Shown one piece after another: positions 26,014 to 33,912 of a DNA stretch of 64,000 nucleotides (position 1 is its first letter; the number at the start of each line of letters is the position of its first letter). The position numbers were made by a program, and so were the translations under genes. The notes under the pieces were generated by a model that was not told the origin of the DNA, made no database searches, and was given only the letters and a program-made list of their open reading frames with translations. This DNA comes from Yanghanlia caeni (GTDB lineage: Bacteria; Pseudomonadota; Gammaproteobacteria; Burkholderiales; Burkholderiaceae_B). The stretch lies in contig JAUZQE010000016.1 in the NCBI GenBank assembly GCA_030733815.1, positions 1-64,000 on the forward strand, read 5' to 3'.

Positions 26014-26586
26014 ATGAAGGCTAAGAAACGATTGATTCGACCCGCAACGTTCGTGCTTGCCATTGCCGCCGCCGGCTTCGCTCCGCTTGCGGCCAATGCA
26101 CAGTCAACTTCCATGGCAGATCTCCAGGCGCAATACAAGCAGGATCTGCAACGCTGCGAAAGCCTCACTGACCCGGAGGCCAAGCGCACATGTCGTCGTG
26201 AGGCGGGAGCCGCGCTGCAGGAAGCGCGCCGCAACCGTCTGGCAACACCCCAGGCAGACACCGCTGCCAATGCAGCCGCACGTTGTCAACGCCTGCCGGC
26301 AGATCAACGCGCAGACTGCGAACGCCTTATGACAGACAGCAGCGCCGTACAGCATGGCAGTGTAAGTGGTGGCGGTGTGCTGCGTGAACTGACCATCACG
26401 GTACCCGCGGGCACGCCTGGAGCCACGACCTCTGGCAGCACCTACGGCAGCAGCACGCCTTCTGCTGCGCCTTCGACCATGCCCGCGCCCAGCGGCTATG
26501 GTACCCAGCCCGCACCGGCTCCCGGCAGCTACGGTGCCCAGCCCAGCCCTGCACCCAGCACCTACGGCACGCAACCCGCGCGCTGA
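26014..26586 (+). CDS. Small exported protein with Pro/Tyr-rich repeat tail
   Basis: A 190-residue protein I do not recognise. It has a clear signal peptide (KKRLIRPATFVLAIAAAGFAPLAANAQS, cleavage after ANA). The mature N-terminal half is charged, with four Cys in a pattern LQRCES, KRTCRRE, AARCQRL and RADCERL, which could form two disulfide bonds. The last ~45 residues are low-complexity, with YGTQPAPAPGSYGAQPSP-type units. The ATG at 26014 follows a perfect GGAGG. It ends 6 bp from the convergent histidine kinase gene. Likely periplasmic; function unknown. Confidence 0.8.
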   Translation: MKAKKRLIRPATFVLAIAAAGFAPLAANAQSTSMADLQAQYKQDLQRCESLTDPEAKRTCRREAGAALQEARRNRLATPQADTAANAAARCQRLPADQRADCERLMTDSSAVQHGSVSGGGVLRELTITVPAGTPGATTSGSTYGSSTPSAAPSTMPAPSGYGTQPAPAPGSYGAQPSPAPSTYGTQPAR

Positions 26587-26592
26587 TCGGGT

Positions 26593-27687
26593 CTAGGCGT
26601 CATCGAGCCGCCGCAACCTCGCACCCTTGCGGGGGCCCGGGAACACAACAGTGACCCGGGTACCCGCAAAGGCCGGGCGGCTCAATACATTCCACCAGGC
26701 GCCATGTGCGCCGGCGATCTCACGCACGATTGCCAGCCCCAGTCCTGAGCCGCCGGGCAGACTGGCGGGCCCACGGTAAAAGGCTTCGAATACGCGCTCG
26801 GCTTCCTGGGGCGCCATACCGGGCCCGTCATCTTCCACAGTGAGCGTGGGCGGATTCATGCCCACCTGTACCCGGACGACGCTGGCGCCCTGGCCATATC
26901 GCAAGGCGTTGTCGAGCAAGTTCGACAAAAGTTCTTCAAGAAGTATGGGGTCAATATCGACCCACACCGGATCGTCGGGCGCCTGCATTTCCAGAACCAT
27001 GCCTGCGGCGCGCACGCGCGCAATCCATTCGGCAGCAGTGGTACGCGCCCACTCGCCCAAGTCGGTGCGCACGAAGCTATCTTGCGGGCGCGTCGATGAA
27101 TCTGCGCGAGCCAGTACCAGTAGCTGCTGCCCAAGGCGAATCATGCGGTCGGCCGCGGACTTGATGCGTTCAGCACGCTCCCGGATATCGTCGGGCAGAT
27201 CTCCCGCGAGCATGAGTTCACATTCAAGCTTGAGCCCGGCAAGCGGCGTACGCAGCTGATGTGCGGCATGGCCGACGAACCGCCGCTGCGCCTGCACCGC
27301 CGCATCAAGCCTGTGCAGCAGATCGTTGATGTGGTCGACCAGGGGCGCGATTTCGCTCGACAGCGTATGGGTGTCGAGCGGCTGCAGGTCGTCGATTGAG
27401 CGCTGGCTGATTTCCATCGACAGGCGACTCACGCTGTCGAGGCCGGAGCGAATGCCGCTGATGAGCACCCATCCGAAGACCGCCAGCAACACCAGCTGGC
27501 TGAGCAGCATTGCCCAGAAAAGATCGCGTTCCAGCCACTCTTCCAGACTCATGGTGCCGGTGAAGTACCAGGTGGCGATCACATCCATGATAATGAGGAC
27601 CACCACTGCGGGCATCAGCCGCAGCACCAGATGCCGGGCCAGCGAACCCCGCGGAATCAGGCGCGCAAGGCGGCTAGCCAGCTTCAT
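26593..27687 (-). CDS. Sensor histidine kinase (two-component system)
   Basis: Membrane sensor kinase of 364 residues, partner of the response regulator next to it. Two helices (LVLRLMPAVVVLIIMDVIATWYF and LFWAMLLSQLVLLAVFGWVLI) enclose only a short periplasmic loop of ~20 residues, so the signal is probably sensed in or near the membrane. The H-box is FVGHAAHQLRTPLAGLKLE; the N-box ELLSNLLDNALRYG, the G1 box VEDDGPGM and the G2 box GGSGLGLAIV follow. The frame extends to 27804, but the ATG at 27687 overlaps the regulator stop by 14 bp and starts at a sensible MKLASRLARL. Resembles the TctE/QseC group; the signal is unknown. Confidence 0.9.
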   Translation of the reverse strand: MKLASRLARLIPRGSLARHLVLRLMPAVVVLIIMDVIATWYFTGTMSLEEWLERDLFWAMLLSQLVLLAVFGWVLISGIRSGLDSVSRLSMEISQRSIDDLQPLDTHTLSSEIAPLVDHINDLLHRLDAAVQAQRRFVGHAAHQLRTPLAGLKLECELMLAGDLPDDIRERAERIKSAADRMIRLGQQLLVLARADSSTRPQDSFVRTDLGEWARTTAAEWIARVRAAGMVLEMQAPDDPVWVDIDPILLEELLSNLLDNALRYGQGASVVRVQVGMNPPTLTVEDDGPGMAPQEAERVFEAFYRGPASLPGGSGLGLAIVREIAGAHGAWWNVLSRPAFAGTRVTVVFPGPRKGARLRRLDDA

Positions 27688-28348
27688 CCACGTCGAGAAG
27701 GTAACCAAAACCGCGCACCGTCTGGATGCCGGCTCCGGTGCCTTCAAGCCGCCGCCGCAGCCGGTATATGTAAACCTCGACGGCGTTCTCACTGAAATCG
27801 GCATCCCACGCAGACAACGAATTGACGATCTGCCGCTTGGTGACGACCCGGCCCGCGCGTGCCATCAGCATCTCCAGAACGGAGAGCTCGCGCACCGAAA
27901 GATTGAGCCGTTCGCCGCGCACGCGCACTTCACGCCCTACCGTATCGAACTGCAGCGGCCCGGCTTCAATGACGGAATGGACCTGGCCGGACCGGCGCCG
28001 GCCCAATGCCCGCACCCGCGCGGCCAGTTCCGCGAGTTCGAACGGCTTGGTCACGTAATCGTCGGCACCGCTGTCGAGGCCGGCCACGCGATCGTCGACG
28101 CCGTCGCGCGCGGTAAGGATGAGTACGGGCAGCGAGTGTGACGCCGCGCGCAGATCGCGCAACACGTCAAGCCCGCTTTTGCCGGGCAGGTTCAGATCGA
28201 GCAGCAGCAGGTCATACGGCTGGCCGGCCAGCGTATCGATGGCACAGGTGCCGTCTTGCAGCCAATCAACCGCATACCCCTGCCGGCTCAGGAACTCCTG
28301 CAGGGCATGGCCCAGCGTGGCGTCGTCTTCGATCACGAGTATTCGCAT
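27674..28348 (-). CDS. OmpR/PhoB-family response regulator
   Basis: A 224-residue regulator. The receiver has the acidic pair in VIEDDATLG, the phospho-accepting Asp in LLLLDLNLPGKSGL, and the conserved Lys in ADDYVTKPFELAEL. The C-terminal winged helix includes LNLSVRELSVLEMLMARAGRVVTKRQIVNSLSAWD and VYIYRLRRRLEG. The ATG at 28348 starts MRILVIEDD. It follows exbD by 10 bp on the same strand and is overlapped by the kinase gene, so tonB-exbB-exbD-regulator-kinase may be one transcript. Confidence 0.93.
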   Translation of the reverse strand: MRILVIEDDATLGHALQEFLSRQGYAVDWLQDGTCAIDTLAGQPYDLLLLDLNLPGKSGLDVLRDLRAASHSLPVLILTARDGVDDRVAGLDSGADDYVTKPFELAELAARVRALGRRRSGQVHSVIEAGPLQFDTVGREVRVRGERLNLSVRELSVLEMLMARAGRVVTKRQIVNSLSAWDADFSENAVEVYIYRLRRRLEGTGAGIQTVRGFGYLLDVDEAG

Positions 28349-28358
28349 ACCCGTGATT

Positions 28359-28814
28359 CTAGTCGACCCCCGCCGCCGCGGGCGAACGGCTTTCACTGGG
28401 GGCCGGGCGTGTCACGAACCCGATGCGTTTGAGGCCGGAGCGCCGCGCGGCACTCATGACCTGGGCAAGCACCTCGTAGCGCGTGTCGACGTCTGCACGG
28501 ATCCGCAGCTCCGGCTGCGGATCCGTGCCCGCCTCGGCCGCCATCAGCACGGGAAGCTGATCCAGGGTGACGGGTTGTTCATTCCAGAACAGCTGCCCCT
28601 CGGCGTCCACCGCGAAATCAATGACCTTCGGGTCTTGCTGAACCGGTTCGGAACTGGCCTGCGGCACATTGATCTTGATGGAATGACTCAGCAGCGGCGC
28701 CGTGATGATGAAGATCACCAACAGCACCAGCATGACGTCGATCAGCGGCACCATGTTGATTTCCGATACCGCGTGGCTGCTACTTTTGTTGTCGAAACTG
28801 CCGAACGCCATCAT
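28359..28814 (-). CDS. exbD: ExbD/TolR-family energy-transducing protein
   Basis: A 151-residue proton-channel partner protein with a single helix near the N-terminus (SEINMVPLIDVMLVLLVIFIITAPLL) that contains the conserved Asp of the ExbD/TolR family, and a periplasmic domain. It overlaps exbB by 4 bp. Grouped with tonB rather than tolA, so ExbD is preferred to TolR. Together with ExbB it uses the proton gradient to drive TonB. Confidence 0.92.
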   Translation of the reverse strand: MMAFGSFDNKSSSHAVSEINMVPLIDVMLVLLVIFIITAPLLSHSIKINVPQASSEPVQQDPKVIDFAVDAEGQLFWNEQPVTLDQLPVLMAAEAGTDPQPELRIRADVDTRYEVLAQVMSAARRSGLKRIGFVTRPAPSESRSPAAAGVD

Positions 28815-29779
28815 TCCCCCTTCGAAGTGGCAACGGAGACCCGGCGCAGCTTGTTGCCGCTGCCATTGGCCTGGCCTTCACTGACCTGCTGCCCGGTGCT
28901 GAGGAAGGTGAAGAGATCGTGGGCGAAGGCATCGAGGCTCGCGAGGTAGACCCGGTTGCTGCGCACGAAACCGTTGTAGGCCAGAACTGCCGGAATTGCC
29001 ACGGCCAGGCCCAGCCCCGTCATGATCAGCGCTTCCCCCACCGGGCCGGCAATGCGATTGATGGTGACGCCGTCAGACAGGCCGATGCCCACCAGCGCAT
29101 GATATACGCCCCATACGGTACCGAACAGGCCGACAAACGGCGCGGTGGAGCCGATCGAAGCGAGCATGGTGAGACCGTTTTCGAGCTTGGCCGTTTCCTC
29201 GTCGATCACCTTGCGAATCGTGCGAGTCACGAAGGCACCGGTCGACCCCTTTTCCTCCAGCCGCATGGCCCCGTACTTCACGTGGTGGTTGCGCGCGTGT
29301 ATGGCATGGCTGGCAAGATGCGCGAACGGCTCGTTGGCACCATGCGTGGCGATTTCGTTTTCAACCTGTTCAAGTGAACTGGCGGCCCAGAATTCCCTTA
29401 GAAACTGGCTCGAACGACGCTTGAGGCGCAAATGCATGATGAGCTTCACCACGATCAGATACCAGCTGATCAGCGACATCAGGATCAGTATGCCGAAGAG
29501 CGACTTGCCCACGATGTCGCTTTGAGAAATGAAATGCAGGAATCCCGTAGCGGGGGGTTCGACCGGGGCGGCCATGCCCGGCATCGACACGAGGGCCGGC
29601 GCGCTGACACCGTGTGCTGCAAGGTCGGCCGCAGCGGCCGGCGCCCCGGCTGCCGATGCCGCACCGGCCAGATCCGGGGTCGTGGACATTGCCGCACCGA
29701 CCGCGTTGCTTGCCGCGGGCGCTGCTGCATCCGTCACCTGCGCAAGCGACTGAAGGGCAAGGTCGATGAATTCGAGCAT
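28811..29779 (-). CDS. exbB: MotA/TolQ/ExbB proton-channel protein
   Basis: A 322-residue inner-membrane protein. Its first ~90 residues are Ala/Pro-rich and periplasmic, an extension seen in the longer ExbB type. The three helices are at IVGKSLFGILILMSLISWYLIVVKL, MLASIGSTAPFVGLFGTVWGVYHAL (with the family motif) and GEALIMTGLGLAVAIPAVLAY. It lies between tonB and exbD on the same strand. Role: forms the ExbB-ExbD proton channel that energises TonB for outer-membrane uptake of iron-siderophores or other ligands. Confidence 0.92.
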   Translation of the reverse strand: MLEFIDLALQSLAQVTDAAAPAASNAVGAAMSTTPDLAGAASAAGAPAAAADLAAHGVSAPALVSMPGMAAPVEPPATGFLHFISQSDIVGKSLFGILILMSLISWYLIVVKLIMHLRLKRRSSQFLREFWAASSLEQVENEIATHGANEPFAHLASHAIHARNHHVKYGAMRLEEKGSTGAFVTRTIRKVIDEETAKLENGLTMLASIGSTAPFVGLFGTVWGVYHALVGIGLSDGVTINRIAGPVGEALIMTGLGLAVAIPAVLAYNGFVRSNRVYLASLDAFAHDLFTFLSTGQQVSEGQANGSGNKLRRVSVATSKGE

Positions 29780-29791
29780 ATTGAATGTGTC

Positions 29792-30886
29792 CTATAGAAC
29801 GAAGTCGAAAGGGATGTCCGCCATGGCCTGATAGGGCCGGCCGTTCTCGGTGTAGGGCTTGAAGCGTGCACTGCGCACGGCCTTGAGGGCGGCGGCATCC
29901 AGGCGCTCATGGCCTGATGAACTGCGCACCGACGCCTGCACCACTCGCCCTTCCGGGGAAATCAGTACGCGCACCACCACACGCCCCTGCTCGCCACGCC
30001 GCTGCGAAATGCGCGGATACTCGGGCACGGGGCGCTTGCCCAGATAATCGACCTTGCCGATCATGCGCGGGCGATCCGGATCGACGGCAACGTCCGGGGC
30101 GCGCGCCACCGGTGCAGACCCTTTGCCGGAAGGGCCGGCAGCTGTGACGTCGGCCGATGCGGGAGAAGGTTTCGGCGCAGGTTTCGGCGCCGGCTTCGGT
30201 TGAGGCCTGGGCCTGGGCTTGGGCTCCGGTTTGGGTTCCGGTTTGGGTTCCGGTTTGGGTTCCGGTTTGGGTTCCGGTTTGGGTTCCGGTTTGGGTTCCG
30301 GCTTCGGTTCCGGCTTCGGTTCCGGCTTCGGTTCCGGCTTGGGTTCCGGCTTGGGTTCCGGCTTGGGTTCCGGCTTCGGCTCGGGTTCGGGCTCGGGCGC
30401 GGGTGGCTCCGTAATCGCCTCTGGATCGGGTTCCGGCTCAGGTTCGGGAATGAACTCGGGTTCAGGCTCGGTAACAGCTTCCGGCTCTCGCTCAGGAGTG
30501 GGCTCGGGGTCTGGCTGGGGAATGGCCTCGGGCTCGGGAATGGGAGTGGGTTCAGGCTCGGGAACGGGTTCGGACTGCGGCTCAGACACAGGTTCCGGTT
30601 CAGCCACCGGCTGCGCTTGCGAATCCGGTTCCGGAACCGGCTCTGCGGTGGCCTCAGCAACAGCCCGCTCATCGGTGGGGTTCTCGTTGGGAGCAGCGTC
30701 CTGCACCTCGTCGGAAATCTCGACGAAACGCACTTCCACCGTTTCAGGAAGATCAATTTCGATCTTGCCCGGTGGCACCGAAACAATGGCCGCCAGAATT
30801 GCCGCGTGCAGAGCAACGGCGACGGTCACGCCGATGAAGCGGACAGTCGCCGGGCGAAGAGTGCGATGGGATGACGTACGCGGCAT
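29792..30886 (-). CDS. tonB: TonB energy transducer with long PEPK repeat
   Basis: A 364-residue TonB. The N-terminal helix [21 protein letters not shown] anchors it, and the Ala-His in it matches the ExbD-contacting SxxxH-type motif. Residues ~70-240 form an extended Glu/Pro then Pro/Lys-rich spacer, far longer than in E. coli TonB, with 12 perfect-length PEPK units encoded by a 12-bp minisatellite. The C-terminal TonB domain is intact: [51 protein letters not shown] at the end. The ATG at 30886 (MPRTSSHR) is chosen over the frame's opening at 30955. A Fur-like palindrome lies 73-87 bp upstream. Confidence 0.92.
   Translation of the reverse strand: MPRTSSHRTLRPATVRFIGVTVAVALHAAILAAIVSVPPGKIEIDLPETVEVRFVEISDEVQDAAPNENPTDERAVAEATAEPVPEPDSQAQPVAEPEPVSEPQSEPVPEPEPTPIPEPEAIPQPDPEPTPEREPEAVTEPEPEFIPEPEPEPDPEAITEPPAPEPEPEPKPEPKPEPKPEPKPEPKPEPKPEPKPEPKPEPKPEPKPEPKPEPKPEPKPEPKPRPRPQPKPAPKPAPKPSPASADVTAAGPSGKGSAPVARAPDVAVDPDRPRMIGKVDYLGKRPVPEYPRISQRRGEQGRVVVRVLISPEGRVVQASVRSSSGHERLDAAALKAVRSARFKPYTENGRPYQAMADIPFDFVL
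30228..30371. repeat. 12-bp minisatellite inside tonB, 12 units
   Basis: Twelve contiguous 12-bp units on the plus strand: six copies of GGTTTGGGTTCC, then three of GGCTTCGGTTCC, then three of GGCTTGGGTTCC. On the coding strand each unit is four codons (PEPK), so gain or loss of units keeps the frame. The grouping into three homogeneous blocks points to expansion by duplication. Confidence 0.97.
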
Positions 30887-30958
30887 GATCCAACGAGTGC
30901 GAGGCGTAGCAGCAAGACGCCGCCAGCGCCTGCCAGGAAAACGGCATATTAACAATAA

Positions 30959-30973
30959 TGCGAACTATTCGCA
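30959..30973 (-). promoter_or_regulatory. Fur-like palindrome upstream of tonB
   Basis: TGCGAACTATTCGCA is a 6-3-6 perfect inverted repeat set in an A/T-rich flank (AATA before, ATTG after). It resembles the 7-1-7 Fur box with TGCGAAT-type arms. It lies 73 bp before the tonB ATG, where an iron-dependent repressor would be expected. Confidence 0.5.
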
Positions 30974-31003
30974 ATTGAGATGGATCAGAAAAAGCGCAAG
31001 TTA

Positions 31004-31064
31004 TGTCCGGCGGCGGATCACCCCGGAGAATGCGGCGGATCATTCCGGACAATACGGCGGATCG
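31004..31064. repeat. 22-bp-period repeats between tonB and tRNA-Val
   Basis: Copies start at 31010, 31032 and 31054, exactly 22 bp apart. The first two match at 19 of 22 positions and the third keeps the CGGCGGATC core. TGTCCGG precedes the array. The pattern looks like the repeated transposase-binding sites at the ends of IS21-type elements, or like an operator array; no transposase gene is near. Confidence 0.75.
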
Positions 31065-31099
31065 ACTCGGCACGCACGGAACAACGAAGCGATCGCGCA

Positions 31100-31132
31100 C
31101 AAAAAAGGCACTTAGATTGTACCTAAGTGCCT
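31100..31132 (-). terminator. Rho-independent terminator after tRNA-Val
   Basis: Perfect 10-bp stem (AGGCACTTAG with CTAAGTGCCT), 7-base loop, followed on the minus strand by six T residues. It lies 20 bp past the 3' end of tRNA-Val. Confidence 0.9.
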
Positions 31133-31151
31133 GTTTGCCTTGCAGACCGTG

Positions 31152-31227
31152 TGGTGGGTGCTGACGGGTTCGAACCGCCGACCTACGCCTTGTAAGGGCG
31201 CCGCTCTACCAGCTGAGCTAAGCACCC
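31152..31227 (-). tRNA. tRNA-Val (anticodon TAC)
   Basis: A 76-nt cloverleaf on the minus strand with acceptor GGGTGCT/AGCACCC, D-arm AGCTCAGCTGGTAGAGC, anticodon loop CTTACAA with TAC, T-arm GGTTCGAACCC and encoded CCA. It reads GTA/GTG valine codons. HU lies upstream on the same strand. Confidence 0.97.
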
Positions 31228-31310
31228 GTTCGGGTACCACTAGATTCTGGTGTGCTACGAAAAAAAGAATTATATCTTGCGTAGCACACAGATGCAAGTG
31301 TGACGCAAGC

Positions 31311-31583
31311 TTAATTCACCGCGTCTTTCAGTGCCTTGCCGGGGCGGAACTTGGGTACACGTGCCTTCTTGATTTTGATGGCCTCGCCGGTACGGGGGTT
31401 GCGACCGGTACGCGCTGCGCGCTCGGAGACCGAAAACGTACCGAACCCAACGAGGGTGACACTGCCCTTCTTTTTGAGAGTCGTGGTCACCGCGCCGATG
31501 AAGGCTTCCAGCGCACGAGCCGCGTCGGCCTTGGAAAGGTCAGCCTTCGTGGAAATGTGTTCGATGAGCTCTGTTTTGTTCAT
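31311..31583 (-). CDS. hupB: DNA-binding protein HU
   Basis: A 90-residue histone-like nucleoid protein, standard length. [54 protein letters not shown] and the DNA-bending arm are all typical of HU-beta. It binds DNA without strict sequence preference and compacts and bends it. A hairpin (CCTTAC...GTAAGG) lies in the ~200-bp upstream region at about 31658-31680, which otherwise holds no gene. tRNA-Val follows on the same strand. Confidence 0.96.
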   Translation of the reverse strand: MNKTELIEHISTKADLSKADAARALEAFIGAVTTTLKKKGSVTLVGFGTFSVSERAARTGRNPRTGEAIKIKKARVPKFRPGKALKDAVN

Positions 31584-31789
31584 TAAGGATTACCCCTAAA
31601 AATTTATTTTCATCAAGCGATTCCTGGGTGGAACAACCTGGAAAAGACTTCGGCGCCTTACCATCAGGATCCGTAAGGTGCGGCCGGCGTGCCAGTCGGC
31701 TACCGCGTATTAAGCCTTTGATCGACGCGCACTGTCAAGCAGGAAGCACCTGTAAAGCCCGTGCAGCGTAGCGTTCAGGTTACCCCCTT

Positions 31790-33019
31790 TCAGGCCAAGG
31801 CTTGATTGAAATCATCAATCAGATCATCAATGTCTTCAATGCCGACGGAAAGCCGCAACTGATTGTCGGCGATACCCATCTGCTTGCGCAACGCCGGCCC
31901 CATCTCGTAATAGATGGTGTGCGCGACCGGCAGCACGAGGCTGCGGTTGTCGCCCAGGTGAGTTGCCAGCACCACCACGCGCAGGCGGTTCAGAAACGCC
32001 AGAAGATCAACGGAATCGTGCAGCTGCACGGCCAGCAGCGCGCCGTAGCGGCCCTTGAACAATGAGGTGGCCCGCGCGTGCTGCGGGTGGTCGGGCAGAC
32101 CGGGATACGTAACCCGTGCCACCCTGGGGTGCGCCGCGAGCGCCTGCGCCAGAGCCAGCGCATTGGCGCAGGCCTTGCCCATGCGCAGCGGCAACGTTTC
32201 GGCCCCCGCCGCGATGCGATGCGCCGCGTCGGACGACAGTGTTGCACCCATGTCACGCAGGCCCTTCTTCTTGATCTGCGTGAGGCCCCATCCGGCACTG
32301 TTGCCGCTGCGATAGGGTTCCGCGATATTCGGGTACGACGACCAGTCGAACAGCCCCGTGTCGGTTACGGCGCCACCCAAGGCATTGGCATGCCCACCGA
32401 TGTGCTTCGACAGTGAATTCACCACCAGCGACGCACCCACCGACTTGCCCGTGCATAGCCAGGGGGTGGTCAGGGTGTTGTCGAGCACATACAGCAGCCC
32501 CTCGGCCGCGCACCAGTCGCCAATGCCCTTGAGATCGGCCACATGTGTACCGGGGTTCGCCAGGCTTTCCACGAACACCATGCGCGTTTCGGGCCGCCGT
32601 GCGGCCTGCACCGCAGTCACGTCGGTGGCGTCGACCAGCGTGACCTCGACACCGAAGTTCTGCAACGTGCCCAGCAGGCTGTTGGTATTGCCAAAGATGT
32701 ACTGACTGCTGATGACGTGGTCGCCCTTGCGCAGCAAAGTGAGAAACACCGCAGCCAGTGCCGCCATGCCGGTGGCAAAGGTTACGGTGTTGAGCCCGTT
32801 TTCCATCTGGGTGATCTGGGCTTCGAGCGCCGCCGTGGTCGGCGTTCCTTGTCGCGCATACGAAAACCCGGGGCGACCCTGGAATACCGCGATCAGGTCT
32901 TCCGCCTTCTCGAAAGCATACTGCGCCGATGGATGGATGGGTTTGTGTACGGCCCCGCATTCGGTACCGAGGCGCCGGTCGGAATGGAGCGTGGTGGTGG
33001 AGAAGCCGTTGGTAGACAT
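31790..33019 (-). CDS. Cystathionine gamma-synthase family PLP enzyme
   Basis: A 409-residue PLP-dependent enzyme of Cys/Met metabolism, probably an O-acylhomoserine sulfhydrylase or related gamma-family member. Family marks: ALEAQITQMENGLNTVTFATGMAAL, YVLDNTLTTPWLC, and the PLP lysine in NSLSKHIGGHANALGGAV; the C-terminal half has LVLPVAHTIYYEMGPALRKQMGI and LRLSVGIEDIDDLIDDF. The frame is open to 33172, but the ATG at 33019 (MSTNGFSTTTLH) is the family start. Preceding gene on the strand is rlmB, with 92 bp between. Substrate cannot be told apart from sequence alone. Confidence 0.87.
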   Translation of the reverse strand: MSTNGFSTTTLHSDRRLGTECGAVHKPIHPSAQYAFEKAEDLIAVFQGRPGFSYARQGTPTTAALEAQITQMENGLNTVTFATGMAALAAVFLTLLRKGDHVISSQYIFGNTNSLLGTLQNFGVEVTLVDATDVTAVQAARRPETRMVFVESLANPGTHVADLKGIGDWCAAEGLLYVLDNTLTTPWLCTGKSVGASLVVNSLSKHIGGHANALGGAVTDTGLFDWSSYPNIAEPYRSGNSAGWGLTQIKKKGLRDMGATLSSDAAHRIAAGAETLPLRMGKACANALALAQALAAHPRVARVTYPGLPDHPQHARATSLFKGRYGALLAVQLHDSVDLLAFLNRLRVVVLATHLGDNRSLVLPVAHTIYYEMGPALRKQMGIADNQLRLSVGIEDIDDLIDDFNQALA

Positions 33020-33110
33020 AATATAGATACCGGAATGTGTCGGTTCCGCGAAGGCGGAAAGAACGGCCCGCAGGGATTTCGCCGGCCGGAAATTCGTTGG
33101 CGCCGGTGAA

Positions 33111-33863
33111 TCAGGCGCTTGAGGCGAGCCGTTGCCTGACGGATTCATACAGGCACACGGCACTGGCCACACTGACGTTCAGGCTTTCGACCGAGCCCAG
33201 CATGGGAATCTTCACCAGTTCGTCACAGGTTTCACGTGTCAGGCGGCGCATGCCCTCGCCTTCGGCCCCCATGACCCAGCCCGTGCTGCGACGGGCATCC
33301 ACCTGATGCAGCCCTGCTTCGGCCTGATCATCGGTGCCCACCAGCCAGACATCACGTTCCTTGAGCGCCCGCATGGTGCGGGCAAGATTCGTAACCATGA
33401 TGTAGGGCACGGTTTCGGCCGCACCGCAGGCCACGCGACGAACCGTGGCATTCAACCCCACGGCGCGGTCGCGCGGAGCAATCACTGCATGTACGCCTGC
33501 CGCATCCGCCGTACGCAGGCAGGCGCCCAGATTATGGGGGTCGGTCACGCCATCGAGCAGCAGGAGCAACGCGGGTTGCTTGCGGTCTTCGAGTTCGTCG
33601 AGCACTTCGTCGATATCAACGGCCAGAGCAGCGGCTTCGGCAAGCGCCACGACGCCCTGGTGGCGAAGACGCCCTGCAAGGCCGTCGAGACGTGCTGCAG
33701 CCACCCCATGGTGTTTCACCCCTGCCGCCGCGGCCTGCTGCACCAGCGCCTGCATGCGCTTGTCGCGTCGCGACGCGTCGAAATACAGTTCTTTGATGGT
33801 GGCCGGCGCGTGACGCAAACGGGCGGTAACGGCATGAAAGCCGGCCAATACGTGTGACGACAT
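33111..33863 (-). CDS. rlmB: 23S rRNA (guanosine-2'-O)-methyltransferase RlmB
   Basis: SpoU-class (trefoil-knot) methyltransferase of 250 residues that methylates G2251 (E. coli numbering) in the peptidyl-transferase P loop. The N-terminal substrate-binding domain starts [24 protein letters not shown]. The three SPOUT motifs are [34 protein letters not shown] and [18 protein letters not shown]. It follows rnr with a 49-bp gap on the same strand, the usual rnr-rlmB pairing. Confidence 0.96.
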   Translation of the reverse strand: MSSHVLAGFHAVTARLRHAPATIKELYFDASRRDKRMQALVQQAAAAGVKHHGVAAARLDGLAGRLRHQGVVALAEAAALAVDIDEVLDELEDRKQPALLLLLDGVTDPHNLGACLRTADAAGVHAVIAPRDRAVGLNATVRRVACGAAETVPYIMVTNLARTMRALKERDVWLVGTDDQAEAGLHQVDARRSTGWVMGAEGEGMRRLTRETCDELVKIPMLGSVESLNVSVASAVCLYESVRQRLASSA

Positions 33864-33912
33864 GGGTTCCTCGAATTAAGGCGTGCGCATCATTTTAACG
33901 CTGCCTGCGACA

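Noticed and set aside
31004..31064. Short CRISPR-like array
   Set aside because: The copies are contiguous at 22 bp with no distinct spacers, and no cas gene is present.
30219..31115. Gly/Ser-rich plus-strand frame of 298 codons
   Set aside because: It is the reverse of the PEPK repeat of tonB; low complexity comes from the minisatellite.
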